DNA of 64,000 bases from Nymphalis io (taxonomy: Eukaryota; Arthropoda; Insecta; Lepidoptera; Nymphalidae): positions 3,410,001 to 3,474,000 of the forward strand of contig NC_065918.1 of the NCBI RefSeq assembly GCF_905147045.1, written 5' to 3'. The notes below the pieces were generated by a model. The model saw nothing but the letters and a program-made list of their open reading frames with translations. It did not search any database and had not been told where the DNA came from. The position numbers were made by a program, and so were the translations under genes. Positions 22,177-33,702 of this stretch are shown here, piece by piece. Each line of letters opens with the position of its first letter. Within the stretch, counting starts at the first letter, position 1.

Positions 22177-23994
22177 ATATATATAATATGGCCACCCGCG
22201 GCGTCTACAAATATGAGAAAAATGTAACTCTCGCCTTTATCTCGACTATCGTTATACTTCCACGTAATTACACGTTGTCTATTAATTTTATCATATGAGT
22301 ATACATATGAGTATAAAATATTATATTTTTAATTAGCACTTCGTACTTACATAACTTGGTCGGACGTTATAATCTTATACTGGTTTTACCCCGAAATTGC
22401 GTTTAGCGTTTGTGTTATTACTGTTATTTTAAGAATAGATTAGAAAAAAGTGCAATTCTTTATTATTCATATATGATAAAATACACCAGTTACCTTGTAA
22501 TGGACGTTATCTACCGACGGATCAAAGCTATTTACAAAGCGGTATAGCACGGAGCTAATAAACATGGATATGACAATACGAATATATTATTCTCTTTTTC
22601 TATGTATATAAAATTACAGTATTCAGTCTGCAGTGTATATAGATTAATTAAAACAAATTGTAACTTAATATTAATGTGTAAACAATCAATTTTGTTGGAG
22701 AGTCAGAGACACTACATATAGTTGGTATACATATGTTGGTAAATTTATAATATGACAAAACGAATATCCAACTAAATTGTCATAAAATATTGTATATATA
22801 TATATATATATTTATGAAGAACATAATCAGAACATGAAGACTTTTATTAATAAATAAATTTAATAAAAAAAAACCCTTTCGCTCAAACGAAGACATTGCG
22901 TGTCACTAGTGAATTTATATACTCGATATCACATCCAGTGAAACACAGATCCGTGACGGACACAGAGAGCACCAGTTACCATTGTTTTGTCAGCGACTAA
23001 GAAACATAAAACTTAACTGCCGTCTATACGAATATATTAAAATTCGCCTTGTTTAGTACCGACTGAATTAATTATAACAGTTAAATGAGGGTACATAAAA
23101 AAATATAGAACGCTCGGATTCTTAAATAATATCATATTTTTATAGACTAGAATTTTGTTTAGCGTCAAACATTGCGCTTCATGTCATGTTATTTTGTGCT
23201 TTATTTCCTGAGCCATAAGGACATGTACTGATTAGAATTCATACGATGTAAGTACTTAATAGTGGGCTGTTGTATTGTAATTATGTGTATTATAAATTAC
23301 TTATCTTTTCGAAATTAAGATTCTATTGTTATTAAGATAAATCCATCATAGTTAACTTTCGGTAATTCAATTTTCATCAACATATTTTCATAAAGACATA
23401 AATCTATATAAAATGTACGTATCTATGATAAAAATATTAAAATATGAAACATATAAAGAGGTAGACGTTTTTTTTTTAAATGTAAGTAAGCAAAGAGTTA
23501 ACAAGATTTTATTAATATAGAATTTAACATGACACTTCTCTTAAATTCTGTTTTAAAAAAGTAATTTCTTGACCTAAAGGTACTTAGGATCCGTAAAAGC
23601 CTAACCTCAGAGAGCCTAATATCATATTCTAATAATTTTATACGTTATTATACAAAACATTAAATACTCTTTATATTTTAGCTCTAGTGGACTCGACACG
23701 ATGTTACTTTTAGGTCAACATTTTCTCCAAATTGTACTAACTCATGTCCGCCATAGATTCAAATGCTTGTGTAAATTGTAAACAACTATCTGATACGAAA
23801 CGCGATACACCTTCTGTGCTATGAGGGGACTAAGTAACCTTCACGCAAGTGTCTATGGCCAGCGTGCAAATTTCGATCTCAATTGGATAAATGCATACGA
23901 CGCAAAAAAAGATTAGACGTCGGGACCGGGCAACTGTGCAGCATCGTAATTGATTGTTACTAAAATAAATATATTTCTCTTACTATTATAATAA
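22177..23994. other. 1.8 kb without recognised genes
   Basis: Holds a TA run at 22793-22811. The rest is AT-rich. Bases 23650-23900 have more even composition but no long frame, and no repeat family from elsewhere in the window is found. Confidence 0.4.
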
Positions 23995-24140
23995 TAAATA
24001 GCAATTAAGTGATAGTACACACCCAAGCAATAAAAGGGACTTGAGAGCGGTGACGGTGAGAAGACATGACAGAATAAGAGAGCGGTATGCCGTTTGCCGT
24101 CACGGCGCACGAGCCGGTCTTACCCGCAAGGCGCGCCAAT
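23995..24140 (+). mobile_element. dispersed repeat F
   Basis: The core GTATGCCGTTTGCCGTCACG, then GCACGAGCCGGTCTTACCCG and CAAGGCG, also occurs at 46505-46775 and 51945-52082. It is GC-rich against an AT-rich background. It has no coding frame and no tRNA boxes that I can see. Element class unknown; boundaries are approximate. Confidence 0.7.
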
Positions 24141-24489
24141 AATTACGTCACATCAAACATTGTGCAAATTACAGTTTATATAAACACCGTAACCTGTATA
24201 TAATCGAATAAGTTTGTACTGTTCATAACTTTGGCGTACCTAAATTAGTTTTTGAGGTAGTTTTATGAAGGCCGTAAACCTGTGTTCGCAATTAAGTTCG
24301 TGTTTATGTTAAATTATAATAAATATGTCGATAGAGTATTTCGATAGTCCCTCGGGATTATTTTATATCTACTACATATGTGTATATTGCTATTAATATA
24401 AAATTCCTTCTTTAATATGTATCCTCCTTATGGGGTAACAATGATGGTTCTCCTTTACGTTTTAAAAAATCCAAGTTGATACACAAGGC
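24141..24489. other. no feature recognised
   Basis: AT-rich, with no repeat or exon seen. Confidence 0.35.
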
Positions 24490-24713
24490 CGATGCTAATG
24501 TGATCAGTGACTAGGCCACGTGACTTGCACGGTTCAAAACCGGGCACGAATATCTGCACTACCCCAGTGTAACCACAAAGGCAGTGCAATGGATGGCGTC
24601 GCGTTGGTCGTGTAAGGAATGGTTAATATTTCCTACAGCGCCAATATCTACGGGTGGTTGTGAACACATACCATAAGGTGTCCATTGGCTGATTCGTCAA
24701 ACTTTTTTAAATA
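24490..24713 (+). mobile_element. tRNA-like head joined to family B 3' part
   Basis: Bases 24490-24553 resemble a SINE head (AGTGACTAGGCCACGTGAC, then GGTTCAAAACCGGGC as B box). From about 24583 the sequence is family B (GCGTTGGTCGTGTAAGGAATG, GGTTAATATTTCCTACAGC, CACATACCATAAGG). This is either a chimera or one element inserted into another. The head also resembles 48498-48560. Confidence 0.65.
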
Positions 24714-25339
24714 AAACGAAAAGTCTACAGTACGGTACAGATCATTTGATGCGATTAAACGACTTTTTTAGGTTTTCTGTAAAACGTAAACACAGTAACG
24801 AATATATGTCCGGACTCCATAACCAATTATCTCTATATTAATCAAATGACATTTCAAGACTCTTGCAAATTTAAAAAAGTACGTCATTGGTGTTAAAGTT
24901 TCTATTCAAATAAGCGATAATACTGTCGAATAAACTGTTTAGTCTTCTTTAGCCTGTTTTCTTTTGGTAACTGATATTATCTGAATAGATTAACATAAGT
25001 AAATAATAAGCAAGCTAGCAGTACCGTAGTGACTTTTTCTCAATAAATATGATCGTCTCACAATTACAGTTATTATTTCAATTTGACGGTCATTCGTTAG
25101 AATTGGTTCAATTGTATATCAGATTAAGGAGTTGAGGTGAGCTAACAGTGTATTGTAGAAAATCGTTGCAATCTAGCTTTTATTAACAACAGTGTAAGGT
25201 TCAAAATTTAAGAAACCGAAAGTTGTATATTTACCGTACACTTCGCATGCGTATACTTTTATTTATTTATACTCTCAACGTGTAATTATATTTGTACAAT
25301 GACTTGTTATTCTAGAAAAATATAAATTAAAGAATTTCC
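24714..25339. other. no feature recognised
   Basis: AT-rich DNA with no assigned repeats. Confidence 0.35.
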
Positions 25340-25500
25340 GTGGCGGTTCGATACGAATTTGGCGTTTATTACCATCGGTTTCGGATCGGAATGCTGTGGC
25401 ATTGTGCGCATTTACGAAGTTATTAATTTCGAAGTTTTGGCACAATATGCCGCGACCGACCTTCGTACCACATTATAATTCATCAAACAATTGTCCGAAT
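25340..25500. promoter_or_regulatory. candidate cis-regulatory island
   Basis: A repeat-free block with many CpGs (GTGGCGGTTCGATACG, TTTCGGATCGGAATGC, ATATGCCGCGACCGACC) contrasts with its AT-rich flanks. It has no usable reading frame. A role as enhancer is inferred from composition alone. Confidence 0.25.
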
Positions 25501-25541
25501 TGTCTTATAAAATGAGAACTATTTTCAAGTATCGCTCGGAA

Positions 25542-25548
<7 letters not shown>

Positions 25549-25578
<30 letters not shown>
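25549..25578. repeat. (TA)15 microsatellite
   Basis: Pure TA run directly right of the CpG-bearing block. Confidence 0.92.
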
Positions 25579-25580
<2 letters not shown>

Positions 25581-27548
25581 CGTAATTTATTAAATCATTT
25601 GTTAGTCTTATTGACTGAGCGAATAATAAAACCTGTAGGCTTTCTGGACGTTTGATTCGATTTATTACCTTTGGATCTGACGAGTTTCGATTTTAGGGGA
25701 AGGCTGATAGCTCAACGCAAGAAATATTTATAGAAGTATTTCTATTCTCTGCCCATTTGTTAAATGGTAAATTAATATGAGAATGTTCGATGGTATTATT
25801 ATGATTATTATTCTAATGGTTGTAAGCAAAACAATGACAAGCCATAATTTGTTCATAATTGATATTATTATTACTACAATTACTTAGATTTAAATGGAAA
25901 TGAATATATAAACATATTATGTTTCAAAGTCAACTGTGAAGTCAGTTCACTCGTAATATTTATATTAAAAAGATGGAGAGATTGATCGATCGAACTCAGG
26001 ATCTACAAGTCCGCTTTGAATAATTCTTGTTGCGTTAGAGAATCAGTTTATTTAGAATTTAAATAAAATCGCTAAATCCCAATGAACAGCTTAAGTAATG
26101 AAACATAAATTTGAAATGTAACGGTTAGTTAGACAAGTAAGAACGGATTTTATGATTTTTTATTTATTAAGGGGGACGATGCATCCCCTCGACCATCGAC
26201 GTCATACATTCCGAACCGTGCGATCATGACGAAAGACTAGCTTTGCTAAACAATTGTTTTAATTCATAAATTGATATATTTTGTTAAAAAACATAAATAT
26301 TATTCAAAAGATTATGTACATATATATAAAAATCGTCGTGTTTGAAATTGTTGATTTTCAGATAGAATATTTAAATTTTTAAATTGTATTATTAATTTAC
26401 CTAAGTTAATTGATTGGTAAATAAGCGTGACTACTGATTTTATTTGGGTGGTAGCAGCTACACTCCGTACCGATGGTAGCATTCATAAATGTTTTCAAGA
26501 GCTCACTCGAATAAAGTATATTTTGATTTGAAGTTGTGATATACGACTGTAACATTGAACAAATATTGCGCGCTGAAAACGCAAATAAGAATACTGGTAA
26601 ATACATATTATTAACTTTCCGCGTTCGATGCTTTGACGGCTAACGATAGTTTCAATGTAAGGACAGGGATACATACGAAGAAACTATTTTACTTAGAGAA
26701 TGTTTAGTTTTATTTGAACAGTTTGAGTTTCGTGGATGGTAAGTTACGTACGGGTTTAGATGTTAATAGACGGACTGGGACTTTAATGAAGTATTATTGT
26801 TTATGAAAATAGTAATCTTAAGTATAACAGTGAGTTCATTCCTTTCTGTAGTTTATCGGAACTAAGCGATGCCGTAACATCTAACTGGCAAGCATCATTT
26901 TGAATTACAATGAAATTAATTTTTGTGTTATTTGTGAGTTTTGTGAGTAGGCTTTTTCCCAGCTGTGGGACGTTATAGGCTTTTAGTTTAGTAGAAAGTT
27001 TGAAATGACGGTAGCGTGTTAAATTTTTATCTTCTTGCCTGGTTTGGTAATATTATATTATTATAATTTATATTTTTTACAATTTACAAACTAAAGATAC
27101 AAAAAAACTTTTATGCATCTTATTATATTATGTTGCTAATTAAATAAATTTCAATTATGTATGTGATAGTTATTTGTAGTTTAAGTTTTAAAACAGTTTT
27201 ATTGAAAAAATTACCTCATTGGTCATTTGGCAATTAGAGTTATGAAATACGAGACTATAAATTGTTTTTTTTTAATCTGTGTTGTAACGAAAGTATCTGC
27301 AATGCAAGTAGTTGCTATTAAATTTGATACTATTGAATAAAATATAAGATTCAGTGGTATCAATCATAAATCTGTTTGCTGGCAGCCATCTAGCCGGTTA
27401 TTTTTATTTTATTGTCAATGTCCATCTCTAATTGTCCACCACAGTCCCGCTAACAAGTAGGTACCGGTTTTCCAATTACAAATTAGTCGATAAGATTATA
27501 TTTGATCGCTAGCGTGAACTAAGAAACCAATTATCAAATAATAATGAA

Positions 27549-27551
<3 letters not shown>
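25579..27551. other. about 2 kb, AT-rich, no genes
   Basis: No repeat family of this window is found. The 66-codon minus frame at 26406-26606 is unrecognised. Bases 26610-26770 are of mixed composition. Confidence 0.4.

Positions 27552-27594
<43 letters not shown>
27552..27594. repeat. (AT)n microsatellite
   Basis: Pure AT run of about 21 units in AT-rich flanks. Confidence 0.95.
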
Positions 27595-27598
<4 letters not shown>

Positions 27599-28199
27599 GT
27601 ATCAAATCAAACATACGAAAAAAAATTACAATATTACGTGGAATTTAATAAATATTTATTTTATTTTAATAATTCGTCGTTAGCGTTTCGTAATTAACAC
27701 AAACTATTTCGGATGACGGGACGGCTATTCTCAAAGTATTCCGTCCGTCCGTGAACGTCTGCCTGTGTTACAAAATGTTAATTGGTTTTTTTTTGATAAA
27801 TGTCCAATATCAGTGCCATCTTCGTTCCGGGGTGGCATCATAGCTTCGTAAAAGGACAACGTTCGTAAATTATTGCTTGTGTCCAAATATTGATGTTCTG
27901 TGTTTATTCTTTAAAACCGGACGCACCGCTACGGTATAGTATTTAAATGTATTCACAAACAAAGGGCGCGCAAGGGCCTGGCGCGAAGGGAGCCTCGCTG
28001 CCTCCACTACTATGTACCTAATTGAAATTTCCTACTCGGATTGCTGGTGTTTGATACTTGATTGATTGTAAACATTTGTTAACATAAAACTTTCAATAGA
28101 ATAAAAAAGTTACTATAAGGTTGAAAGTATATAGGCCCAATGAAATTATGAATTAACAGTAGTTTTCAAACACAATGCGTTCTAAAAGTTTTTTTTATT
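27595..28199. other. no gene recognised
   Basis: Bases 27715-27770 (CCGTCCGTCCGTGAACGTC) resemble the start of repeat G but the rest does not follow. A GC-rich patch lies at 27960-28010. Confidence 0.35.
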
Positions 28200-28257
28200 T
28201 GTAGTGATAATTATTGTTTTTTTATTATTTAATAAAAAAACAATAATTATCACTACA
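28200..28257. repeat. 58-nt near-perfect palindrome
   Basis: Bases 28200-28227 are the exact reverse complement of 28230-28257, leaving only TT between the arms. The outer part is TGTAGTGATAATTATTG. With 28 paired bases and a 2-nt centre it could extrude as a cruciform or be an RNA foldback too tight for a normal pre-miRNA. No flanking duplication is evident. Confidence 0.95.
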
Positions 28258-28844
28258 TTATTTATTTTTTATATTTATTTATTTTATATTTATAAACCAC
28301 ACTCTGTCACACCTCGAGTAGTCAGCGGTTAATCGTAGTGGAAAAAACGTTAAGCATTGATCTAAATATATATTAGTGTTCTATTATATTCGTATTAATT
28401 ATCTTTAAAAATAACCAACGTATTGCTACTACGTCAAAAATGTGTTGCCCTTGCAATTGTGGCCGGTGGCCTCGGCTTTACCGCTAATTCCTACATGAAT
28501 CATATATATGAATTTGAGGTAAAAAATGGCCAAATTTTTACAATTATATTTAATAGTCAGTGAAGGTAATATTTAACTATGATTTGGGTAAAGATGTTTG
28601 TTGTTTCCAGACATTTTTCAAGATAAATTAAAAATAATGTGTAGAAATAAAAAAATAAAATATTAATTATTGAAAGTATCAAGACCTCCCACGCGGCATA
28701 GAGCAGAAGGGCCGGGCAGCCTTTAAGTTTACTTATAATATTAAGATAAATATTTCACATGCCCATGTGAAACTGCTTTATGGTTTGAGAATATCACTTT
28801 TAAATCGTACTGTGTTCGAAGTTCGAATGTTTTAACAGCAATTA
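28258..28844. other. no feature recognised
   Basis: AT-rich, with a small GC-rich patch at 28685-28720. No frame or repeat was identified. Confidence 0.35.
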
Positions 28845-29480
28845 GATGCGTTTTACCCGCCCTTATTGTTAGGTACGCTTAGGCTGGTATTGGTAGTGAG
28901 TCAATAGTGCTCGGCTGGCCGTTCTATTGTATATCGTGTTCGTTTCGGGTTTACTTGTTAAAAATCTTGGTGAACTACTTTATTTTTGGGGGGCAAATAG
29001 ACTACCTCAGGTTTTAAGAGGAAAGGCCAATATGCGCGGTCGGAGGTGAGAGCGCTGCACACACGGTGGTCGAGCACGTTTGACACCTAATTTGTTTGCA
29101 CTCAGACGTCGCTGATCGGATATTAAGAGCTTCGGACTTACATGGGGCGTGAATCTTTAAGTATCATATTTAAGGTTCAAGTTATTTCCGGATCGACGCT
29201 TAAACGGCTCTATGACGCGTTCTTGCCGTCATTATAAAGATTTTGTTATCGTGTTGCATTAGAACGGTATCAATGAAACTGTCGGTTTGAATGCATCGAA
29301 AGCGAACCTCGTCGATTACAGGTTATAACAGAGTTAGTCTCCGGCAATATTGTTAAGCAACTGCGCTGTCCGATATGTGTTTACGTTAGCAAATTTTTAA
29401 TGCGGTAATCATATTTCAAAGTCATGGCGGTTAAAGTGGTTGCATCGAATTTATTTAAGCGTTTACTAGCTCATTCCATC
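28845..29480. promoter_or_regulatory. mixed-composition island, left part
   Basis: CpG-bearing blocks such as CAATATGCGCGGTCGGAGG, GGATCGACGCTTAAACGGC and GAAAGCGAACCTCGTCG alternate with AT-rich DNA. There are no repeats or long frames. It adjoins a stronger island to the right and may be part of one regulatory cluster. Confidence 0.25.
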
Positions 29481-30070
29481 GAATAATACTCAGTTAGCAG
29501 TAAACAAAATTGAAACAAAGCGAATGTATTAAGCCGTGGAGCGATATTAAACCGAGATCGGAAGCCGGTGGCGCTACGCCCGCGCCCGCACCGCCGTATA
29601 ATAATACGGGGCCAACTTTTCTCATTTTAATGTTGTTCCCTGGCAAAGTTTAAATATAAAAATATAATGATGCGGCACGCATTAGTGAGTCATTGAGTGC
29701 GTGCGTGCCTGCTGCGCGACTTTCAGCTCTCGCGTCGCGAATATAGAAGTTAAAAACAAACGGAAAATAAACTTTTCGAATAAAATAAAAATAACCCTCT
29801 TGGTGGTGAGGGTGGCGGCCCTCCCCAATAAAAAATATAATAACTTTTCTTTTTATTCGACGTAATGGCAACCGTTCGCTTCTAATGTTGCCATCTCATT
29901 CGCTCACAGATTATTGTAATGGGGTGCGGACCGGGAATGCGGGTCGCGGCGATGCGCTGCGAACGAATGCGAACATCCTACAGCCGCTAGTCGCGATTCT
30001 GCTCGACAAATTGCCTTAGCACGCTTAGAATTCGCGGCGGTCCGCATCCCTAATCAAGCCGTAACAATGT
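29480..30070. promoter_or_regulatory. strong candidate cis-regulatory island
   Basis: This is among the most GC- and CpG-rich unique DNA in the window. Landmarks are GGTGGCGCTACGCCCGCGCC, GCGGCACGCATTAGTGAG, GCGCGACTTTCAGCTCTCGC, GGGTCGCGGCGATGCGC and ATTCGCGGCGGTCCGCATCC. Between them lie AT-rich cores such as CCCAATAAAAAAT and TTTTTATTCGAC that suit homeodomain proteins. The 73-codon minus frame at 29650-29871 is unrecognised. An enhancer or promoter of an unseen transcript is possible. Confidence 0.35.
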
Positions 30071-30194
30071 ACCAATAGATCCTCACAATTATCCAATTGC
30101 CATTTAAATTCAATCAAATAGACCGTCGAATAGGTTGTAATTTAAGAATACAGATGGAGTTACGATTTAGATAAACTCATTTATATATCAGTTG

Positions 30195-30479
30195 TCATAT
30201 GTATATCAGTCGATTCTTAATTGACTTCACCGCGGAGCATATGTTAACGTAGGCGTAAACGAGCGTAACAATAAATAAGACATATGTTCGCACTTGTACT
30301 CGCTCTCGTTTCGGTCGTACGAACAATGCGCTAGGGCGCGTACCACCGCGTACCACACTGACCCTCAAACGCTGTCCTTTATAAATACGATAACGGTTAT
30401 TATCCCCTAGCCCCAGGGCTGCAACTACATTGAAATTCAGCTCACAATATCGATTTTTACTAAACGTCTTTAATACCAA
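30195..30479 (-). other. unrecognised 94-codon frame, probably spurious
   Basis: An ATG-started minus frame gives a basic middle (GQRLRVSVVRGGTRP, RPKRERVQVRTY) and a hydrophobic stretch near residues 66-82. No family is recognised. It lies beside the CpG-rich island, where fewer stop codons are expected, so its length is weak evidence. No splice or polyadenylation context was found. Confidence 0.12.
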
Positions 30480-31195
30480 ATGTAAATGTCGCTTTATTAA
30501 ACCTTATTAACCGTTTAATAAAATAATGTTTTTTATTTATTTTACATATGTAGTTATATAATTAATATATATTACCATAACATTATGAAGATCTTGTAAA
30601 TAAATATTCGATCTTTACAATATAACGAGATAAAATAGGCGAGAATTTTACAGTTATGCCAGCCCTGTCGAAGACGCAAGATGGACGCATCTTATACAAA
30701 TAGCCGTCCGCATCCACGCTACAATAATAATAATCTATTGTTCCACTGCACTGTGATCGTGTTTTGAATTCGAACTAAAATAATAAATTCTATTCAATTT
30801 TCGGTCGAGTAAATCGTATCATAATTTAAATAATCAGAATTTTTTCGTTTTTTACGACTCGATCGGGCTCAAATAATTTTAAACTTAATACTTCTGTATT
30901 ACGTATTATTATTCACTGTACACTCAATTACCGATAACGTAAGCAAGGAATGTTTGCATACAATATTCCACTAGTGATATTGTATGCAAAATCAAAACTC
31001 CCAATACCGACCGACTAATTTAGGTCGGACGAACGAAGATGAGAAAATAATAAAATATGAGAGCAGCAATAAAATGACTTTTTGTTTAGCGGCCATTATA
31101 CTTTTATTATATTTAAATTTAAATGGAACCGTATTTTAGTTTCAATGTCACACGGGGCCGGTACATGCCAAAATATTCGTTAAGTATTTGGCTGT
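30480..31195. other. AT-rich DNA with one hairpin
   Basis: Contains the inverted repeat at 30953-30990. Otherwise no repeat or gene was recognised. Confidence 0.4.
30953..30990. repeat. 14-bp perfect inverted repeat
   Basis: TTTGCATACAATAT (30953-30966) pairs with ATATTGTATGCAAA (30977-30990) across a 10-nt spacer containing CACTAGTG. Confidence 0.92.
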
Positions 31196-31270
31196 AATGC
31201 CGTTAATCGTGTGCAGCTAGGGAGAGCGCGCGCGCCGCGAACAATAGAATGGAGGACGAAATGAAAAATC
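31196..31270. promoter_or_regulatory. small CpG-rich block
   Basis: GGGAGAGCGCGCGCGCCGCG is followed by AACAATAGAATGG, which includes a Sox-like AACAAT core. It is isolated in AT-rich DNA and has no repeat signature. Function unknown. Confidence 0.22.
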
Positions 31271-31520
31271 TGTTCACAATAACATAGCGTGTTTGAACTG
31301 TCCGTCTGTTTGTTTAGTTGGAAACTAAAAAATCTACCAACAGAATGTCTCAGCTAAATTTACACATAGGTACAGGCGATCATATAAAATGTTTTTGACG
31401 TATCCAAACATATTAAAACGACGGTCGTCTTTACGATCGCGTAAGAGCCGCGGGTAAGACGTTTCGTATCGTTGATTCTGTCGACCGATTTATTCCTTTG
31501 CCGTTTGTTTTGAATAGTAA

Positions 31521-31774
31521 TACCGTAACAGCCTGTGAATGCCCCACTGCTGGGCTAAAGACCTCTCCTCTTTTTGAGGAGAAGGTTTGGAGCTTATTCC
31601 ACCACGCTGCGCCAATGCGTGTTGGTGGAATATACATGTGGCAGAATTTCAGTGAAATTAGACACATGCAGGTTTCCTCACGATGTTTTCTTTCACCGTA
31701 AAGCACGAGATGAATTATAATCATAAATTAAGCACAAGAAAATTCAGTGGTGCTTGCCCGGGTTTGAACCCGGG
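31521..31774 (-). mobile_element. SINE-A copy with target-site duplication
   Basis: On the + strand it runs from GTAACAGCCTGTGAATGCCC to the B-box region GGTTTGAACCC, so it keeps body and tail but loses the A-box part of the head. It is flanked by a perfect 12-bp direct repeat TTTGAATAGTAA (31509-31520 and 31775-31786). Frames on both strands here (31431-31724, 31498-31701) are SINE translations. Few substitutions suggest a fairly young insertion. Confidence 0.93.
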
Positions 31775-31786
31775 TTTGAATAGTAA

Positions 31787-33440
31787 CAGTAGTGGTTAAA
31801 TATAGTTAACGTTACATCATTATATCTAATTAAATACAATGTATCATCATTATACATACCTGAAATCATTTGGTTGTAATGTATACCTAAATTATAAATG
31901 TCTGTACATAAATTGCAACAGTCTGATTTAACATTTCTACAAACGAAACATGAATTTGATCTGTCTTTGTAATTGTGCTAAAATTCATAATTGTATGTGT
32001 ATTACAATCGCACGAACACTCACATTTATAAATTAATGTTATTTTACGTAAGAGCATGTATTAGTGATACATATATGTATAAAATTTTAATGTCTTGTTT
32101 ATGTAATACCGCCAAATAAAGTTAGTATTTTGACGTGAGATTTTTCAGAGTTAACATAAAATTTTTAATTTGTTAACATTCTCGGCCAAAATTCAGACTA
32201 TGTTAAACTGATTATAGTCTCTGATCGCATTATCTCGCTGTTTTTTGGAGCATTATATTTACATTTAACATTTATAAGATTATTAATCATTATGAAGTAA
32301 TTATTATACATTTATAAGTTTGTTTGATTTAATTTGAATGCACCATTATAAATTAAAGAAAATTTCTTAAGGATCAATACATATAAATAAAATTGAAGTG
32401 TCCGTCTGTGATTTCAAACAAATGCCAGCTTTTAAGTTTTTATGGCTATTTGATAGTTGCCGAAACTTAAACTACCATATTTTATATTTTTGAGAGTCTG
32501 TTTGTCTGGGTTAAGCAGCGAAACGGCTGGAGGAGTGGTACCTTGGAATAAGGAGTATTCCAAGGTACCATTTAATATATGTTTCATCAAATTCGGTTAT
32601 ATCTATCAAAAGTTATAACAACTTAATTCACTGATGTAGTTTCGTTGTCCACTATTTAAGGGCTTTTTTATCCAAATTAATAAAATTAAGGCGTCTGTCT
32701 GATTACAAAATAACTGACTCTTTTCAAGTTAATATGTAGGTAGTAAAAAGAAAACAATAATACTTTTTTATTTTAGACTACCCCTGCTATGAAATAATTC
32801 AAATGTCTTATATGTATAATTCAAATAGGCGTACATAATGTACGTTAAAATAGCAGATTTTGAATGTCACAAACTGAATTGCAGCGCTAGCGAAACCGCG
32901 TCTGTACCAGATTAATAAAATAAAAATTCAACAAGTAAACAGTATTATAAGATTATACCATGCACGTTTTGCATCTTACTCTACAAAAGCTTAGAACCAT
33001 TTATCCAATGATATGTTGGTCAAATGCAATATAAAAATGATTGCTTTGTTTTGTTCGTCTGCGTTCACGTTCCTGATCCGTGGTACTCGCATGATACATC
33101 ACTTTTTTTTTCACAAATTAAATTGCACAGACATGTCAACGGTAGGTGGCGTGCAATTTGTACATATATGTATTTTTATCCAAAGAAATTTAAAAAGTCA
33201 TCGCAATGTATATTGTCTTAAATGAATAAATTAGGTAATATTTTTTCATTATTGTCTATTACGGGCCTTTCATAATTATTGTATTGATATGTATGTCTGT
33301 TCTAGATTTTGTTTTCTATTTCATGATCAAGTTCAACATCGGAAAAATAATTTAATTTTGTCTGCCTGTTCGAGTTTAATTCGATAAGTTTTAAAACGAT
33401 CTTCCTTCAATTCCCGTTGTTTACATCGTATTATATATAA
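31787..33440. other. 1.65 kb without genes, contains a foldback
   Basis: AT-rich DNA with the hairpin at 32536-32570. Bases 32390-32530 have phrases seen in decayed repeats (GTCCGTCTGTGATTTC, GTCTGTTTGTCTGGG), but the order does not match any family. Two overlapping frames at 33013-33225 are unrecognised. Confidence 0.4.
32536..32570. repeat. 15-bp perfect hairpin
   Basis: TGGTACCTTGGAATA (32536-32550) and TATTCCAAGGTACCA (32556-32570) pair fully around the 5-nt loop AGGAG. Too short for a typical pre-miRNA stem. Confidence 0.95.
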
Positions 33441-33444
33441 TGGC

Positions 33445-33702
33445 TCATCTGGGTAATTACCAGCCATTCGTTAGTGAGTACTATTAAGTAATAGTTAGAC
33501 TACAGCCAAACATCAATAACTTGTAATGCCGAGTTACAGTTTGAGGGGTGAGTGAGCTAGTTCAATTATAGGCATATAATATGTCTCGTGGTTGGCGGCG
33601 CATTGACAATGTAAGGAATTGTAAATACTTCATACGGTTCCAATGTCACTGGGCAGTAGCCACCATTTACCAACAAGTGGCTCATTAGATAGTCTCCTAA
33701 AG
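33445..33702 (+). mobile_element. family B copy, old
   Basis: Order preserved: CATCTGGGTAATTACCAGCC, GGGGTGAGTGAGCTAG, GTGGTTGGCGGCGCATTGAC, AATGTAAGGAATTG and CATTTACCAACAAGTGG. The GGTAGGGCTTTG start and the TATAAAA end are lost. Confidence 0.75.

Noticed and set aside
31857..31880. Minus-strand AG|GTATGT resembling a second ratchet site
   Set aside because: The upstream sequence lacks a pyrimidine tract, and the dinucleotides are common by chance in AT-rich DNA.
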